64,000 bases of DNA. Origin: Caulobacter sp031457805 (lineage in GTDB: Bacteria > Pseudomonadota > Alphaproteobacteria > Caulobacterales > Caulobacteraceae). Made by a program: the position numbers and the translations under genes. The notes beneath the pieces are model-generated. The model was not told the origin of the DNA. It ran no database searches and saw nothing but the letters and a program-made list of their open reading frames with translations. How positions within the stretch are numbered: the first letter of the stretch is position 1; every line of letters begins with the position of its first letter. Positions 9,037 to 19,605 of this stretch are shown here, piece by piece. The stretch lies in assembly GCF_031457805.1 (NCBI RefSeq), contig NZ_JAVDXI010000001.1, positions 372,001 to 436,000 of the forward strand. The letters run 5' to 3'.

Positions 9037-10266
9037 CTATGCCGCGGCCTGCTTGGCCAGCGGGTAGGCGGCCCTCAGCGAGGCGTGGGTCAGACCGGCT
9101 GTCTCGGCGGCGGCGAAGTAGCCTTCCGCGGGCAGGCCCTGCAAGACAGTCATGGGGGCAAGACCACGCGCACTGCCGCCAAAGTTCATGATGTCCATGG
9201 CGATCTTGGCCGCCTCGCCTGACAGATCCGATCCGTCGAGCGCGAGACCAGCCAGGCGAGCGTCGCGCAGAACGCGCAAGGCTTCCTTGTCCGGAGGCAC
9301 CCGCGCGATGACGCCGCGCGTCAGCGCGCGCAATAGGCCAACAACCTCCAGAAGACGCCCTGCGGGCGTACCGCGCGTGACATCCACCAGCTCGATCATC
9401 ACGCCGCCGCGCAGCAGGCTGAGCGATAGCCCGGCCGTGCCGGTCAGCAGATCGCGGCCGCGCTGGGTGCCCAGGGTGCGGAACGAGGCCGGCAGGATGA
9501 GCTCCGGGGTGCTGGGCCCCTGCGCCGACCGCGCGAAGACGGCGGCGTACTTCAAGGTCGACTCGTCGATGAAGGCGATGTCGCGGTCTGACAGCTTGGT
9601 CAAAGTCCGGGCGGAGGTTTGCCGACCGCTCGCCAGATGGGTGACCATCGGCTCGATACGCACGGCGGTAGTGATATTGCGCCGAAGGCTGACCACGTGC
9701 TCAAGCGTGAAGTCGACCCGCAGGGCCGCGCCGCCCGCCGTGGTGAAGGCGACGGGCGTCCGCCGAGCCTCGTCCGCCGGTTCGACTGCGATGCGGACGG
9801 GGGAACGCGCGGAGTCGCGTCGCGCACGGGCCGCCAGTACGATCGCCGGGTCGATACGTCGGCAGACCGCCGCGCCGTCCTCCAAGCCGATCACCGAGCG
9901 GATCCCCAGGTCCGTCAACGAGGCCGCGCCCAAGAGATGGGTCAGCACATCCTCAAGGATCTTGACGCTGGTCGCCTGCGCGGCGAGGCCCTGATCCTGG
10001 TTCATCGCGATCAGGAACTCGCTGTCGGAAATACGGGCGCGAAGATCCTGCCGGTCCAGGTGATCGTGGAGCTTGCGTTCGACATAGGTCCAGACATCGG
10101 CGCGCTTATGGCTCCACCACTCGCCGGCCCAGGCGCGGATCGCCTTGATGCTGATGACATTCACCGAACCGCGCGCGACCAGATCCGTGCCCGCCAGACG
10201 CTGGATGACCGGCGCCGGAAGGGCCAAGCGTTCGCTCGCGTTCGAAGTTGGAGTGTCGAAGGGCAT
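9037..10266 (-). CDS. Protein with a degenerate GGDEF-like segment, function unknown
   Basis: The 409-residue protein has no signal peptide or membrane span. Residues about 55-105 (VWTYVERKLHDHLDRQDLRA, then RISDSEFLIAMN) follow the spacing of the second half of a GGDEF domain, but the catalytic signature reads SDSEF, so cyclase activity is not expected. The C-terminal third (LLEVVGLLRALTRGVIARVP to MNFGGSARGLAPMTVLQGLP) might be a remnant of an EAL-like or other barrel, which I cannot establish. It converges with recN and diverges from crcB. A role as a non-catalytic c-di-GMP-related or scaffold protein is inference only. Confidence 0.6.
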   Translation of the reverse strand: MPFDTPTSNASERLALPAPVIQRLAGTDLVARGSVNVISIKAIRAWAGEWWSHKRADVWTYVERKLHDHLDRQDLRARISDSEFLIAMNQDQGLAAQATSVKILEDVLTHLLGAASLTDLGIRSVIGLEDGAAVCRRIDPAIVLAARARRDSARSPVRIAVEPADEARRTPVAFTTAGGAALRVDFTLEHVVSLRRNITTAVRIEPMVTHLASGRQTSARTLTKLSDRDIAFIDESTLKYAAVFARSAQGPSTPELILPASFRTLGTQRGRDLLTGTAGLSLSLLRGGVMIELVDVTRGTPAGRLLEVVGLLRALTRGVIARVPPDKEALRVLRDARLAGLALDGSDLSGEAAKIAMDIMNFGGSARGLAPMTVLQGLPAEGYFAAAETAGLTHASLRAAYPLAKQAAA

Positions 10267-10330
10267 GGACCTGACGCTTATAATTCGCCTGAAGAGTGCC
10301 GACAGAGCGCTTAACCTCTCGTTTGGAAAT

Positions 10331-10366
10331 AGGGTTTCCGACTGGGTTTACCGTGAAAGAAACCCT
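10331..10366. promoter_or_regulatory. Inverted repeat upstream of crcB
   Basis: Eight-base arms agggtttc (10331-10338) and gaaaccct (10359-10366) flank a 20-nt loop in the divergent region between the GGDEF-like gene and crcB. It could be an operator or an mRNA hairpin in the crcB leader. I found no match to the fluoride riboswitch core here. Confidence 0.35.
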
Positions 10367-10429
10367 GGAAAACCAAGGGAACGAAGGTGGGCGCTTGGCG
10401 TTCACGCCCCCTCGGCGCATAAGGCGTTT

Positions 10430-10813
10430 ATGAACAAGCTGCTCCTGGTGGCGGCCGGCGGGGCCGTCGGGTCCGTCGCGCGCTATCTGGTGGGCGTCGG
10501 CGCGATGCGGGTCATGGGACCCGGCTGGCCGTATGGAACCTTCACGGTCAATGTTGTCGGCGGCTTCCTGATGGGCTGCCTGGCGTCTTGGCTGGCCCAC
10601 AAGGGCAATGGCTCTGGCGAGCAGTGGCGCGTGCTGCTGGGCGTCGGCGTCCTGGGCGGCTTCACCACCTTTTCGTCGTTCTCGCTGGAGACCGCGCTGA
10701 TGATCCAGAAGCGCGCCTACGGCCAGGCGTTCACCTATTCCGCCGCGAGCGTCCTTCTGGCGATCGCGGCCCTGTTCGCGGGCCTGCTGGTGGCCCGGAA
10801 AGTCTTCGCATGA
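10430..10813 (+). CDS. crcB: Fluoride ion exporter CrcB/Fluc
   Basis: CrcB forms a dimeric fluoride channel in the inner membrane that protects against fluoride toxicity. The 127-residue product has four membrane segments and family motifs GGAVGSVARYL, GTFTVNVVGGFLMG and GGFTTFSSFSLET. The start at 10430 (MNKLLLVAAGG) gives a normal-length protein; the open frame extends far upstream, but that part overlaps the divergent neighbour and is not CrcB-like. The stop overlaps the start of rluC (ATGA), so the two are translationally coupled. Confidence 0.93.
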   Translation: MNKLLLVAAGGAVGSVARYLVGVGAMRVMGPGWPYGTFTVNVVGGFLMGCLASWLAHKGNGSGEQWRVLLGVGVLGGFTTFSSFSLETALMIQKRAYGQAFTYSAASVLLAIAALFAGLLVARKVFA

Positions 10814-11805
10814 GCACCAAGGAAGTCCGCACCCTCTACGTTGACGCCGGCGAGGACGGGGTCCGCCTCGATCGCTGGTTCAAGCGCCGCTGGCCGCACC
10901 TGAACCATATCCAGCTCAACAAGCTGTTCCGTTCCGGGCAGGTGCGTGTCGACGGTTCGCGCGCTAAGGCCGACACGAAGCTGGCGGCCGGCAGCCAGAT
11001 TCGCGTGCCGCCGCTGCCCGACGCGCCCGATCCGTCGGACAAGAACAAGCTGTCGGCGCGCGATGTCGCCTACGCCAAGTCGCTGGTCCTTTATGAGGAC
11101 GAGGAAGTTCTGGCTCTCAACAAACCCGCCGGACTGGCGGTGCAGGGCGGCACCAAGACCACCAAGCATATCGACAAGCTGCTCAGCGCCTGGGGCGAGG
11201 GCGTGGATCGTCCGCGTCTGGTCCACCGGCTTGATCGCGACACCTCGGGCGTTCTGCTGCTGGGCAAGACGCCGTCGGCCGCCGCGCGCTTGTCTGGGGC
11301 CTTCGCCAAGCGCAAGGCGCAGAAGACCTACTGGGCGATCGTGGCGGGCAATCCGCACCCGACCGAAGGCGTGATGGAGCTGCATCTGGCCAAGCGCGGG
11401 GTGGGCGATCGCGAACTGGTCGTGCCCGCCCAGCCCAAGGATCCCGACGCCCAGCCGGCCGAGACCGAGTTCGTCACCATCAGCCGCGCCGGGCCTCGCG
11501 TAACCTGGATGGCGCTGCGTCCGCACACCGGCCGCACCCACCAGCTGCGCGCGCACATGAAGGCCATGGGGCACCCGATCCTGGGCGATCCCAAGTACGG
11601 CGATGAAAAGTCAGCCCCGTTGTCGGAGGGACTGAAGCTGCAGCTGCACGCCCGCTCGATCCTCCTGCCACACCCGTCGGCCGGCATGCTGCACATCGAG
11701 GCTCCGCTAAGCCCCGAGATGCAGGAGGGTTTCCGCAAGTTCGGCTTCTCCGAGGACGAGGCGGACGCCGAACCCTTCGCCCGGCGTCAGACCAAGCGAC
11801 GCTGA
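10810..11805 (+). CDS. rluC: RluC/RluD-type 23S rRNA pseudouridine synthase
   Basis: This enzyme converts specific uridines of 23S rRNA to pseudouridine. The 331-residue product has an N-terminal S4 RNA-binding domain (VRLDRWFKRRWPHLNHIQLNKLFRSGQVRVDG, split here only for description) and the catalytic motif LVHRLDRDTSGVLLL containing the nucleophilic Asp, then RPHTGRTHQLRAHM. The ATG at 10810 overlaps the crcB stop by four bases. The symbol rluC is chosen over rluD on the general family pattern, so the exact target sites are not certain. Confidence 0.9.
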   Translation: MSTKEVRTLYVDAGEDGVRLDRWFKRRWPHLNHIQLNKLFRSGQVRVDGSRAKADTKLAAGSQIRVPPLPDAPDPSDKNKLSARDVAYAKSLVLYEDEEVLALNKPAGLAVQGGTKTTKHIDKLLSAWGEGVDRPRLVHRLDRDTSGVLLLGKTPSAAARLSGAFAKRKAQKTYWAIVAGNPHPTEGVMELHLAKRGVGDRELVVPAQPKDPDAQPAETEFVTISRAGPRVTWMALRPHTGRTHQLRAHMKAMGHPILGDPKYGDEKSAPLSEGLKLQLHARSILLPHPSAGMLHIEAPLSPEMQEGFRKFGFSEDEADAEPFARRQTKRR

Positions 11806-11829
11806 TCGCGCCGCTTGGTCCCCCACCTG

Positions 11830-11876
11830 CCGCGCCCTGCATGGGGCGCGGGTCTCCGCCTTCGGCGGATTTCTAG
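11830..11876. terminator. Hairpins between convergent rluC and DUF1501 genes
   Basis: Two stems occupy the 67-bp gap: cgcgccc-tgcat-ggggcgcg (about 11831-11850) and tccgcc-ttc-ggcgga followed by tttct (about 11855-11875). The second has a stable UUCG-type loop and a short T-run on the plus strand. They may end rluC transcription, and on the other strand the DUF1501 operon. T-runs are weak. Confidence 0.4.
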
Positions 11877-13108
11877 ACAAGGTCCGTGACAGCTCTGGCG
11901 TTTGCGCTGTCAGGAAAGACCTTGCTCTCGAGGATGGCGCGGTCAACGCCCATATGGTCCGCCAAAACGCCCTTGAAGAGGCTCCGTACGTCCAGCGTTG
12001 GCGCGGTGTCGCGGTTTTCGAATAGCGCCTTGTCGGCCAGGCCCGGCCAGTCGCCGACGATACCGCCGCGCTTGAGGGCTCCGCCCAGGATGAGGCCGGT
12101 TGAGGCTGTGCCGTGGTCTGTGCCGCCCGTGCCGTTGACCCGGGCGGTGCGGCCAAACTCGGTGACGACGAGCACCACAGTGTTTTTCCATTCAGGCCCA
12201 AGGCCCCGGTGCAGACCATCCAGCACCGCGTCCATATAGGCCAGGCGGGTGGCGATCTGGCCGGGTTGACTAGCGTGGGTGTCAAAGCCGTCGAGGGAGA
12301 CCGCGGCGATCTGCGGTCCGCTGGCCTGGGTCATGAAGCCGCCCAGCGTCGATCCGAGCTTGCGCGCGGTCTCCACGCCGCCGCGGTTTTGTCCGCCCGC
12401 GCCCATCGCCGGCGTCGGACCAGACATGGCGGAAGCGCTGGTCTGTGCGGCCATCGCCGTCTCGGCCATGGCCTCGGTTTCCAGTCCGCGCGCAAACGCT
12501 GGACCAAGAAGCGGGTCCGACCGATAGAGATCCTGCAGCAGCGTGGGCAGGCGCGCGGTCTCGTCGACGCCCTTGCCGGGAGACCAGCTGGCGGCCTGGA
12601 CCTTGCCCCGCAGGATCAGCGGCGCAGTGGTCCCGACCGACAGGCCCTCGACCTTGCGGATCGGCGTCAGGGCTTCCAGCGTGCGGTTCAGCCAGCCGCT
12701 CTCGGCCCCGTAGACCTGGGCTGAGCCGGTCTCCAGAACGTCCTGGGCCTCAAAGTGCGAGCGGGCGCGGTCGGGGCTGGCGATCGCCGGCGCGATGCGA
12801 GCCTGACCCTTCTGCGCCAGGGCGAAGACAGACTTCAACTCCGGGTGCAGGCCGAAGGTGTCGTCGAGCACAAGCACCTGATCGCGGCCCATCGCGATCG
12901 AGCCTCGCAAGGCCGCGTAGTTCTGATCTCCGACCGGCGGCGACACCGACAGGCCGTCCATGCCGCCGCGGCAGATGACGACCACCAGTTTCTTGCGCGC
13001 CAGGTCGCTTTCCGAGGCCGCGAAGGTCTGGGTTCCAAAGAGGTTGACGGTGAACCCCAGGCTGGCGCCCAGGCCCAGCAGCGAGCGACGGTTCATAGCG
13101 GCGGTCAT
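11873..13108 (-). CDS. DUF1501 family protein with Tat-type signal
   Basis: The 411-residue product starts MTAAMNRRSLLGLGASLGF, a twin-arginine-like signal, and continues KKLVVVICRGGMDGLSVSPPVGDQ, the hallmark of DUF1501 proteins related to the alkaline phosphatase/sulfatase superfamily. The C-terminal half carries VVTEFGRTARVNGTGGTDHG, another family motif. It is probably folded in the cytoplasm with a metal and exported. The start ATG overlaps the stop of the upstream DUF1800 gene (ATGA), and the two always appear coupled. Biochemical function is unknown. Confidence 0.88.
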   Translation of the reverse strand: MTAAMNRRSLLGLGASLGFTVNLFGTQTFAASESDLARKKLVVVICRGGMDGLSVSPPVGDQNYAALRGSIAMGRDQVLVLDDTFGLHPELKSVFALAQKGQARIAPAIASPDRARSHFEAQDVLETGSAQVYGAESGWLNRTLEALTPIRKVEGLSVGTTAPLILRGKVQAASWSPGKGVDETARLPTLLQDLYRSDPLLGPAFARGLETEAMAETAMAAQTSASAMSGPTPAMGAGGQNRGGVETARKLGSTLGGFMTQASGPQIAAVSLDGFDTHASQPGQIATRLAYMDAVLDGLHRGLGPEWKNTVVLVVTEFGRTARVNGTGGTDHGTASTGLILGGALKRGGIVGDWPGLADKALFENRDTAPTLDVRSLFKGVLADHMGVDRAILESKVFPDSANARAVTDLV

Positions 13109-14550
13109 CGACGTTGGAACTCCGGGCTCATGATCAGCAGGGCGAAGGCTTCTCGGCGGGTCTCGGCTCGGGCCACGGCCTTGGCGACCGGCGGTGTCAG
13201 CCGTGCGCCGAGGGCCGAAGCGGCCAGAGCGTTGGGATCGGTGCGATCGGCGACGGCGGCGGCGAAACCCTGCGCCCACTGCATGCGCTTGATGAGCGCG
13301 TCGGGCGCGGCCCAGGTCTGGGCGTCTTCGGGCCAGCCCTTGGGAGAGGGCGGCGCGAAGGGCTTCTGACCAAGACTGGTCAGGATCGGCGCGATGCGCT
13401 CGAACGCCGAAGGCTCGGCGCCGATCAGCCGCCAGGTCGACACTGTAAACTCGTAGGGCGTCTTGAACTTGACGGGCGTCGGGTCCCACGCCTCCGGACT
13501 CTCGATCAGGCTCTTGGCCACGGCCGCGAGGTCACCGCCGGTTTCCATCCAGCGTCGCTCAAGGCGTTGGACCAAGGCGGTGGGCGGTGCGTCGGCGACG
13601 AAGTGACGGGCGATCTTGCCGCAGACGTGGCGGGCGGTGCGAGGATCGGCGGCGAGATCGCGCAGGGCTGCGAGCGGCTGAGCCATCCCTTGCTGATTGT
13701 AGCGACGCCCCAGGATCGTCCGCACGCCGGGTTCATGGGCCTGTTCGCGGAACAGGAATTGACCGGCGCGGTCGTCCTGCTCTCGACCGATGGAAAAGCC
13801 TGTCAGGGCGCGTGCGAATTCGGTGACGTCGCCTTGGGTGTAGCCCGCGTCGATCCCGACGGTGTGCAACTCAAGGATCTCGCGCGCCAGGTTCTCATTC
13901 AGCCCGGCCGTGGCGTTGTTGCGGCGGCGCGCGGCGAACTGGGCGGCGCGGCTGCTTGGACCGATGGACTGGGCCTGGTCCAGATAGGTCAGCATGGCCG
14001 GATGGGTCGAGGACGCCACCAACAGGTCCTCGAAGCGGCTGAAGACATAGGGGCGGATCGCTTCGCGCTCGAACGGACCGACCAGCACCGAGGTGAGCTG
14101 CTTGGTGGCCGAGACGGTGAAGTGATTGGCCCAGAAGAGCGCCCAGCGCTCGCGGAAGGGCGCCGGCGTACTGGCGGCAAGACGGGCGCGCGCCAGGAAG
14201 TCGCCCCCAACTTTCTGGCGCAGGTCGCGCTGGGCGCTGACGAAGGCCTGGGCGGCCATCTTCGTGTCGTCCTCGCCGTCCTTCCGCTGGCGCTCGGCGC
14301 GTCGCTGCTGCTGATAAGCCCGCATCTGCTCGAAGCGAGCGCTGGCGGTTTCACCATCGTCCTGCGGAAGATCAGCGCCTTCGCTGCGGATTTGCGCGAT
14401 TAAGAAGCCTTGGGGATCACCCCGGGCGCTCTCGATCTCGCCGGGGCGGGCCCCCAGGCCAAAGCGTGTGGCGGCGATGGCGGCCATCAGGTCCTTGGTG
14501 GGCAGGCTCAAGCAACGCTCTCCCTTGCGCGACATCGCGATCTTGCCCAT
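13105..14550 (-). CDS. DUF1800 family protein
   Basis: The 481-residue product has the family opening (AATRFGLGARPGEIE), a charged linker rich in Gln and Arg near residues 75-95, and the conserved stretches PFRERWALFWANHFTVSA and NENLAREILELHTVGIDAGY. No confident signal peptide is seen; export might depend on the downstream Tat partner. The start is uncertain, since ATGs at 14550 and 14535 are both possible. It forms a two-gene unit with DUF1501. Function is unknown; the family is widespread in Proteobacteria and Planctomycetes. Confidence 0.85.
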   Translation of the reverse strand: MGKIAMSRKGERCLSLPTKDLMAAIAATRFGLGARPGEIESARGDPQGFLIAQIRSEGADLPQDDGETASARFEQMRAYQQQRRAERQRKDGEDDTKMAAQAFVSAQRDLRQKVGGDFLARARLAASTPAPFRERWALFWANHFTVSATKQLTSVLVGPFEREAIRPYVFSRFEDLLVASSTHPAMLTYLDQAQSIGPSSRAAQFAARRRNNATAGLNENLAREILELHTVGIDAGYTQGDVTEFARALTGFSIGREQDDRAGQFLFREQAHEPGVRTILGRRYNQQGMAQPLAALRDLAADPRTARHVCGKIARHFVADAPPTALVQRLERRWMETGGDLAAVAKSLIESPEAWDPTPVKFKTPYEFTVSTWRLIGAEPSAFERIAPILTSLGQKPFAPPSPKGWPEDAQTWAAPDALIKRMQWAQGFAAAVADRTDPNALAASALGARLTPPVAKAVARAETRREAFALLIMSPEFQRR

Positions 14551-14605
14551 TCAACGCCCGTCCGTCGCCGATCCGTCGCGGATAATCGCGAAAAGAGCCT
14601 TTCCC

Positions 14606-15328
14606 GTGTCCGACAAGTCCGAACTGCTGCTGAAGCCGAAGCGCTTCTACAAGACCGCCGCCGCCGTGCAGGTCGATGGAGGCTTCGCGGTGCAACTGGA
14701 CGGCCGCACGCCAAAGTCGCCGGCCAGGCGGCCGCTCGTGGCGCCGACCCAAACCTTGGGCGCGATCATCGCGGCCGAATGGGAGGCGCAGGTCGAGTAC
14801 ATTGACAACAGCCTGATGCCCGCGACACGCCTGGCTTTCACCGCCATCGACCGTATCGCCGAGACGCGCGCCGAGGTTGCTCGGGAGATCACCGCCTACG
14901 CCGCCTCTGACCACCTCTGCTATCGTGCGGAAAGCCCGCGGCCCCTCGTCGAGCGCCAGGAGCGTGAGTGGGGGGCGGTGCTGGATTGGGCGCAGGCCGA
15001 ACATGGCCTCATGTTCACACCCGTCGCCGGGATCATCCACACGCCGCAGCCGCCGGCCACCCTGGCGTCGGTCGAAGCCCTGGCCCTGACCCTGGATGAT
15101 TTCGCTTTGGCGGGGGTCGCCTTCGGGGCGGGACTTCTGGGCTCGACGGTGCTGGCTCTGGCCGTTCGCGCAGGCCGGCTGACCGGCCAGCAAGCGTTGG
15201 ACCTGTCACGGCTGGACGAGATCTATCAAGCCGAGCAGTGGGGCGAGGACGCCGAGGCCAAGGCCCGGGCGGAGGCTCTAGGCGTCGAGGCGGCGATGAT
15301 CGAGCGCTGGTTCGCCGCCTTGCGGTGA
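14606..15328 (+). CDS. ATP12 family chaperone (F1-ATPase assembly)
   Basis: The 240-residue product matches the ATP12 family, whose mitochondrial member (ATPAF2) holds the F1 alpha subunit during assembly. Diagnostic stretches are KPKRFYKTAAAVQVDGGFAV, LDGRTPKSPARRPL, AEWEAQ and the C-terminal AEQWGEDAEAKARAE. I use the GTG at 14606 (MSDKSELLLKPKRFY). The longer frame from 14468 would run into the divergent DUF1800 start. The family is typical of alphaproteobacteria and mitochondria. No atp genes lie in this window. Confidence 0.9.
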   Translation: MSDKSELLLKPKRFYKTAAAVQVDGGFAVQLDGRTPKSPARRPLVAPTQTLGAIIAAEWEAQVEYIDNSLMPATRLAFTAIDRIAETRAEVAREITAYAASDHLCYRAESPRPLVERQEREWGAVLDWAQAEHGLMFTPVAGIIHTPQPPATLASVEALALTLDDFALAGVAFGAGLLGSTVLALAVRAGRLTGQQALDLSRLDEIYQAEQWGEDAEAKARAEALGVEAAMIERWFAALR

Positions 15329-15455
15329 CGCTCCGGCGACGGCTTATGCTGCGCTGCCGCAAGGTCCGCCTTGCGCCCTGGCGCGGGCCTCGCTACGGCT
15401 TGGTCATAAGGTGGAAGAACCGCCAGATGAACGAACCGGGCAGGGGAGTACGCGC

Positions 15456-16988
<1,533 letters not shown>

Positions 16989-17037
16989 GGGGGAGAGCCC
17001 ATCAGGTTAGGCGTACGCCGCTGGACCGCTAAATCTG

Positions 17038-17072
17038 AAAAGGGAGGAGGCTTTTGGGCCTCCCCCTTTTTC
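17038..17072. terminator. Bidirectional terminator between pccB and the ALDH gene
   Basis: The stem aaaagggaggaggc / gcctccccctttt has a short ttttgg loop and is flanked by A- and T-runs. It can therefore end transcription of the convergent genes on both strands. Confidence 0.85.
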
Positions 17073-17077
17073 AATCT

Positions 17078-18601
17078 CTACAGATCGAAACGCACCCCCT
17101 GCGCCAGAGGCAGGGCGCCGGAATAGTTCACCGTCGCGGTCTGGCGACGCATGTACTGTTTCCAGCTGTCGGAGCCGCTTTCGCGGCCGCCGCCGGTTTC
17201 CTTTTCGCCGCCGAACGCCCCGCCGATCTCCGCGCCCGAGGGGCCGATATTGACGTTGGCGATCCCGCAGTCGCTGCCGGCGGCCGACAGGAAACGCTCG
17301 GCCTCGCGGACGTCATTGGTCATCACGCAGGAGGACAGGCCCTGGGGCACGTCGTTCTGGATGGCGATCGCCTCCTCGAAATCCGTGTACGGAACGACGT
17401 GCAGCAGGGGCGCGAAGGTCTCGCGTTGCATGCATGGCGCGGGGGCGGGCAAGCGGGCGAGGGCGGGGCGAACATAGTAGGCGTCCGGATGCTCATCGAT
17501 CAGCACCCGCTCCCCGCCGGCGACAGTTCCGCCCTCGGCGCGGACCTGGTTCATCGCCTCGATGAAGGCGTCATAGGCGGCCTTGTCGATCAGTGGGCCC
17601 AGCAGCGTCTTGGGATCGCGCGGATCGCCGACCGGCAGGCGCTGGAAGGCGGTCTCGACCGCGTCGGCCAGCTTGTCGACCAGGCTTTCGTGGATGATCA
17701 GACGGCGCAGGGACGTGCAGCGCTGGCCTGCCGTGCCCGCCGCCGAGAAGACGATGGCGCGCAAGGCCAGCGACAGGTCGGCTGAGGGAGCCACGATCAT
17801 GGCGTTGTTGCCGCCCAGCTCGAGGATCGAGCGGCCGAAGCGTTCGGCGACCATCGGCGCCACGGCCCGGCCCATGCGGGTCGAGCCCGTGGCGCTGACC
17901 AGCGGGATGCGCGGATCCCGGGCCAGTCGCTCGCCGGCGTCGCGGGCCCCCAGCACCACCGACGACAGGCCCTGTGGCGCGTCGCCGAAGCGGGCCAGGG
18001 CGCGTTCCAGGATCGCCTGGGTGGCCAGAGCCGTCAGCGGAGTCTTGTCGGACGGTTTCCAGATCACCGGATCGCCGCAGACCAAGGCCAGGCAGGCGTT
18101 CCAGGCCCAGACGGCGACGGGGAAGTTGAAGGCGCTGATCACCGCCACCGGACCCAGTGGGTGCCAGGTCTCGCGCATGGCGTGGCCTGGACGCTCCGAG
18201 GCGATGGTCAGGCCGTGCAGCTGGCGCGACAGGCCCACGGCGAAGTCGCAGATGTCGATCATCTCCTGGACTTCGCCCGCCGCCTCGGAGGCGATCTTGC
18301 CGGCTTCCAGGGTGACGAGGGCGGCCAGATCCGGCTTGGCCGCGCGCAGCTCTTCGCCGAACAGCCGCACCAGCTCGCCGCGACGTGGGGCGGGGACGAC
18401 GCGCCAATCGGCGAAGGCGCGGCAGGCGGCGGCGACCTTGGCCTCGATCTGGCGGGCGTCGTCGAAGACGACATGGCCCAGGATCGCGCCGTCGATGGGG
18501 CCGCGCACGGGCTCTCCCGCGTCGACGGGCAGGGGCGGCGCGCCCAGCTTGGCCAGGATCTCGCGGGCGTGGGCGGCGGGGGTCGGGACGGCGTGAGTCA
18601 T
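17078..18601 (-). CDS. ALDH7-type aldehyde dehydrogenase (AmaB-like)
   Basis: The 507-residue NAD(P)-dependent dehydrogenase resembles L-aminoadipate-semialdehyde dehydrogenase of lysine/pipecolate breakdown. Visible elements are the cofactor motif PLGPVAVISAFNFPVAVWAWN, VIWKPSDKTPLTA, the catalytic Glu in ILELGGNNAMIV, and the catalytic Cys in AGQRCTSLRRLI. C-terminal FGGEKETGGGRESGSDSWKQYMRR is typical of the ALDH7 group. No other lysine-degradation gene is adjacent, so the substrate is an inference. Confidence 0.85.
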   Translation of the reverse strand: MTHAVPTPAAHAREILAKLGAPPLPVDAGEPVRGPIDGAILGHVVFDDARQIEAKVAAACRAFADWRVVPAPRRGELVRLFGEELRAAKPDLAALVTLEAGKIASEAAGEVQEMIDICDFAVGLSRQLHGLTIASERPGHAMRETWHPLGPVAVISAFNFPVAVWAWNACLALVCGDPVIWKPSDKTPLTALATQAILERALARFGDAPQGLSSVVLGARDAGERLARDPRIPLVSATGSTRMGRAVAPMVAERFGRSILELGGNNAMIVAPSADLSLALRAIVFSAAGTAGQRCTSLRRLIIHESLVDKLADAVETAFQRLPVGDPRDPKTLLGPLIDKAAYDAFIEAMNQVRAEGGTVAGGERVLIDEHPDAYYVRPALARLPAPAPCMQRETFAPLLHVVPYTDFEEAIAIQNDVPQGLSSCVMTNDVREAERFLSAAGSDCGIANVNIGPSGAEIGGAFGGEKETGGGRESGSDSWKQYMRRQTATVNYSGALPLAQGVRFDL

Positions 18602-18711
18602 GGCGCGAGGACACGCCGGGGCGGGGAGGCGGTCAAGTCCCTCTCAAGCCGTCGCTGGCGTTGCGAGTCTCGCGCCCAGCGGCTAGGGACGGACAACGCA
18701 GGAGAACCCCC

Positions 18712-19605
18712 ATGGCGCAGGCGAAACTCATCGACGGCAAGGCCTTCGCGGCCGATCTGAGGGCCAAGATCGCCGAGGAGGTCGCGGCGCTGAAGGCCGA
18801 GCATGGCGTGACGCCGGGTCTGGCGGTCGTGCTGGTCGGCGAGGATCCCGCCAGCCAGGTCTATGTCCGCAACAAGGGCGAGCAGACGACCGCTGCGGGC
18901 ATGTACTCCGAGACCCACCGCCTGCCGGAGAGCACCACGCAGGACGAGCTGCTGGCCGTCGTCGCCAAGCTGAACGCCGATCCCAAGATCCACGGTGTGC
19001 TGGTGCAGTTCCCGGTGCCGCCGCATATCAGCCAGATGGACGTCGTAGCCGCCCTGTCGCCCGACAAGGACGTCGACGGCCTGACCGTGACCAACGCCGG
19101 CCGCCTGGCCAGCGGCCTGCCGGCCCTGGCGCCTTGTACGCCGACGGGCTGCATGATGCTGATCAAGGACGCGATCGGCGACTTGAAGGGCAAGACCGCC
19201 GTCGTCATCGGCCGCTCGAACCTGATGGGCAAGCCGATGGCCCAGATGCTGCTGGCCGCCGACTGCACGGTGACCATCGCCCACTCACGCAGCCAGGACC
19301 TGCCCTCGATCGTGCGCCAGGCCGACATCGTCGTGGCCGCCGTGGGGCGGGCCGAGATGGTCAAGGCCGACTGGGTCAAGCCGGGCGCCGTGGTCATCGA
19401 TGTCGGCATCACCCGCTTCCCCGCCCGCGATCCGGAGGCCGCCGCCGCCGGCAAGACCCGGCTTGTCGGCGACGTCGCCTTCGACGAGGTTAGGGAGGTC
19501 GCCGGCGCGATTACGCCGGTTCCGGGGGGCGTTGGACCGATGACGATTGCTTGCTTGCTGGCCAACACGCTGACGGCGGCCAAACGCCTGTCGGGGATCG
19601 CCTGA
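18712..19605 (+). CDS. folD: Bifunctional methylenetetrahydrofolate dehydrogenase/cyclohydrolase FolD
   Basis: FolD interconverts 5,10-methylene- and 10-formyl-tetrahydrofolate, supplying one-carbon units for purines and formyl-Met-tRNA. The 297-residue product has LAVVLVGEDPASQVYVRNK with the catalytic Tyr and Lys region, VLVQFPVPPHI, DKDVDGLTVTNAGRL, and the Rossmann motif VVIGRSNLMGKPMAQML, ending in TPVPGGVGPMTIACLL. The start at 18712 follows an aggag site; upstream parts of the open frame are not FolD. The stop overlaps the next ATG (TGATG). Confidence 0.96.
   Translation: MAQAKLIDGKAFAADLRAKIAEEVAALKAEHGVTPGLAVVLVGEDPASQVYVRNKGEQTTAAGMYSETHRLPESTTQDELLAVVAKLNADPKIHGVLVQFPVPPHISQMDVVAALSPDKDVDGLTVTNAGRLASGLPALAPCTPTGCMMLIKDAIGDLKGKTAVVIGRSNLMGKPMAQMLLAADCTVTIAHSRSQDLPSIVRQADIVVAAVGRAEMVKADWVKPGAVVIDVGITRFPARDPEAAAAGKTRLVGDVAFDEVREVAGAITPVPGGVGPMTIACLLANTLTAAKRLSGIA

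Noticed and set aside
10267..10429. A fluoride riboswitch before crcB
   Set aside because: Only a simple inverted repeat is present; I could not fit the conserved core of the crcB motif.
15411..15455. A longer N-terminus for pccB from the ATG at 15411
   Set aside because: The GTG at 15456 has the better ribosome binding site and gives the family-typical start; the extension has no similarity to PccB.
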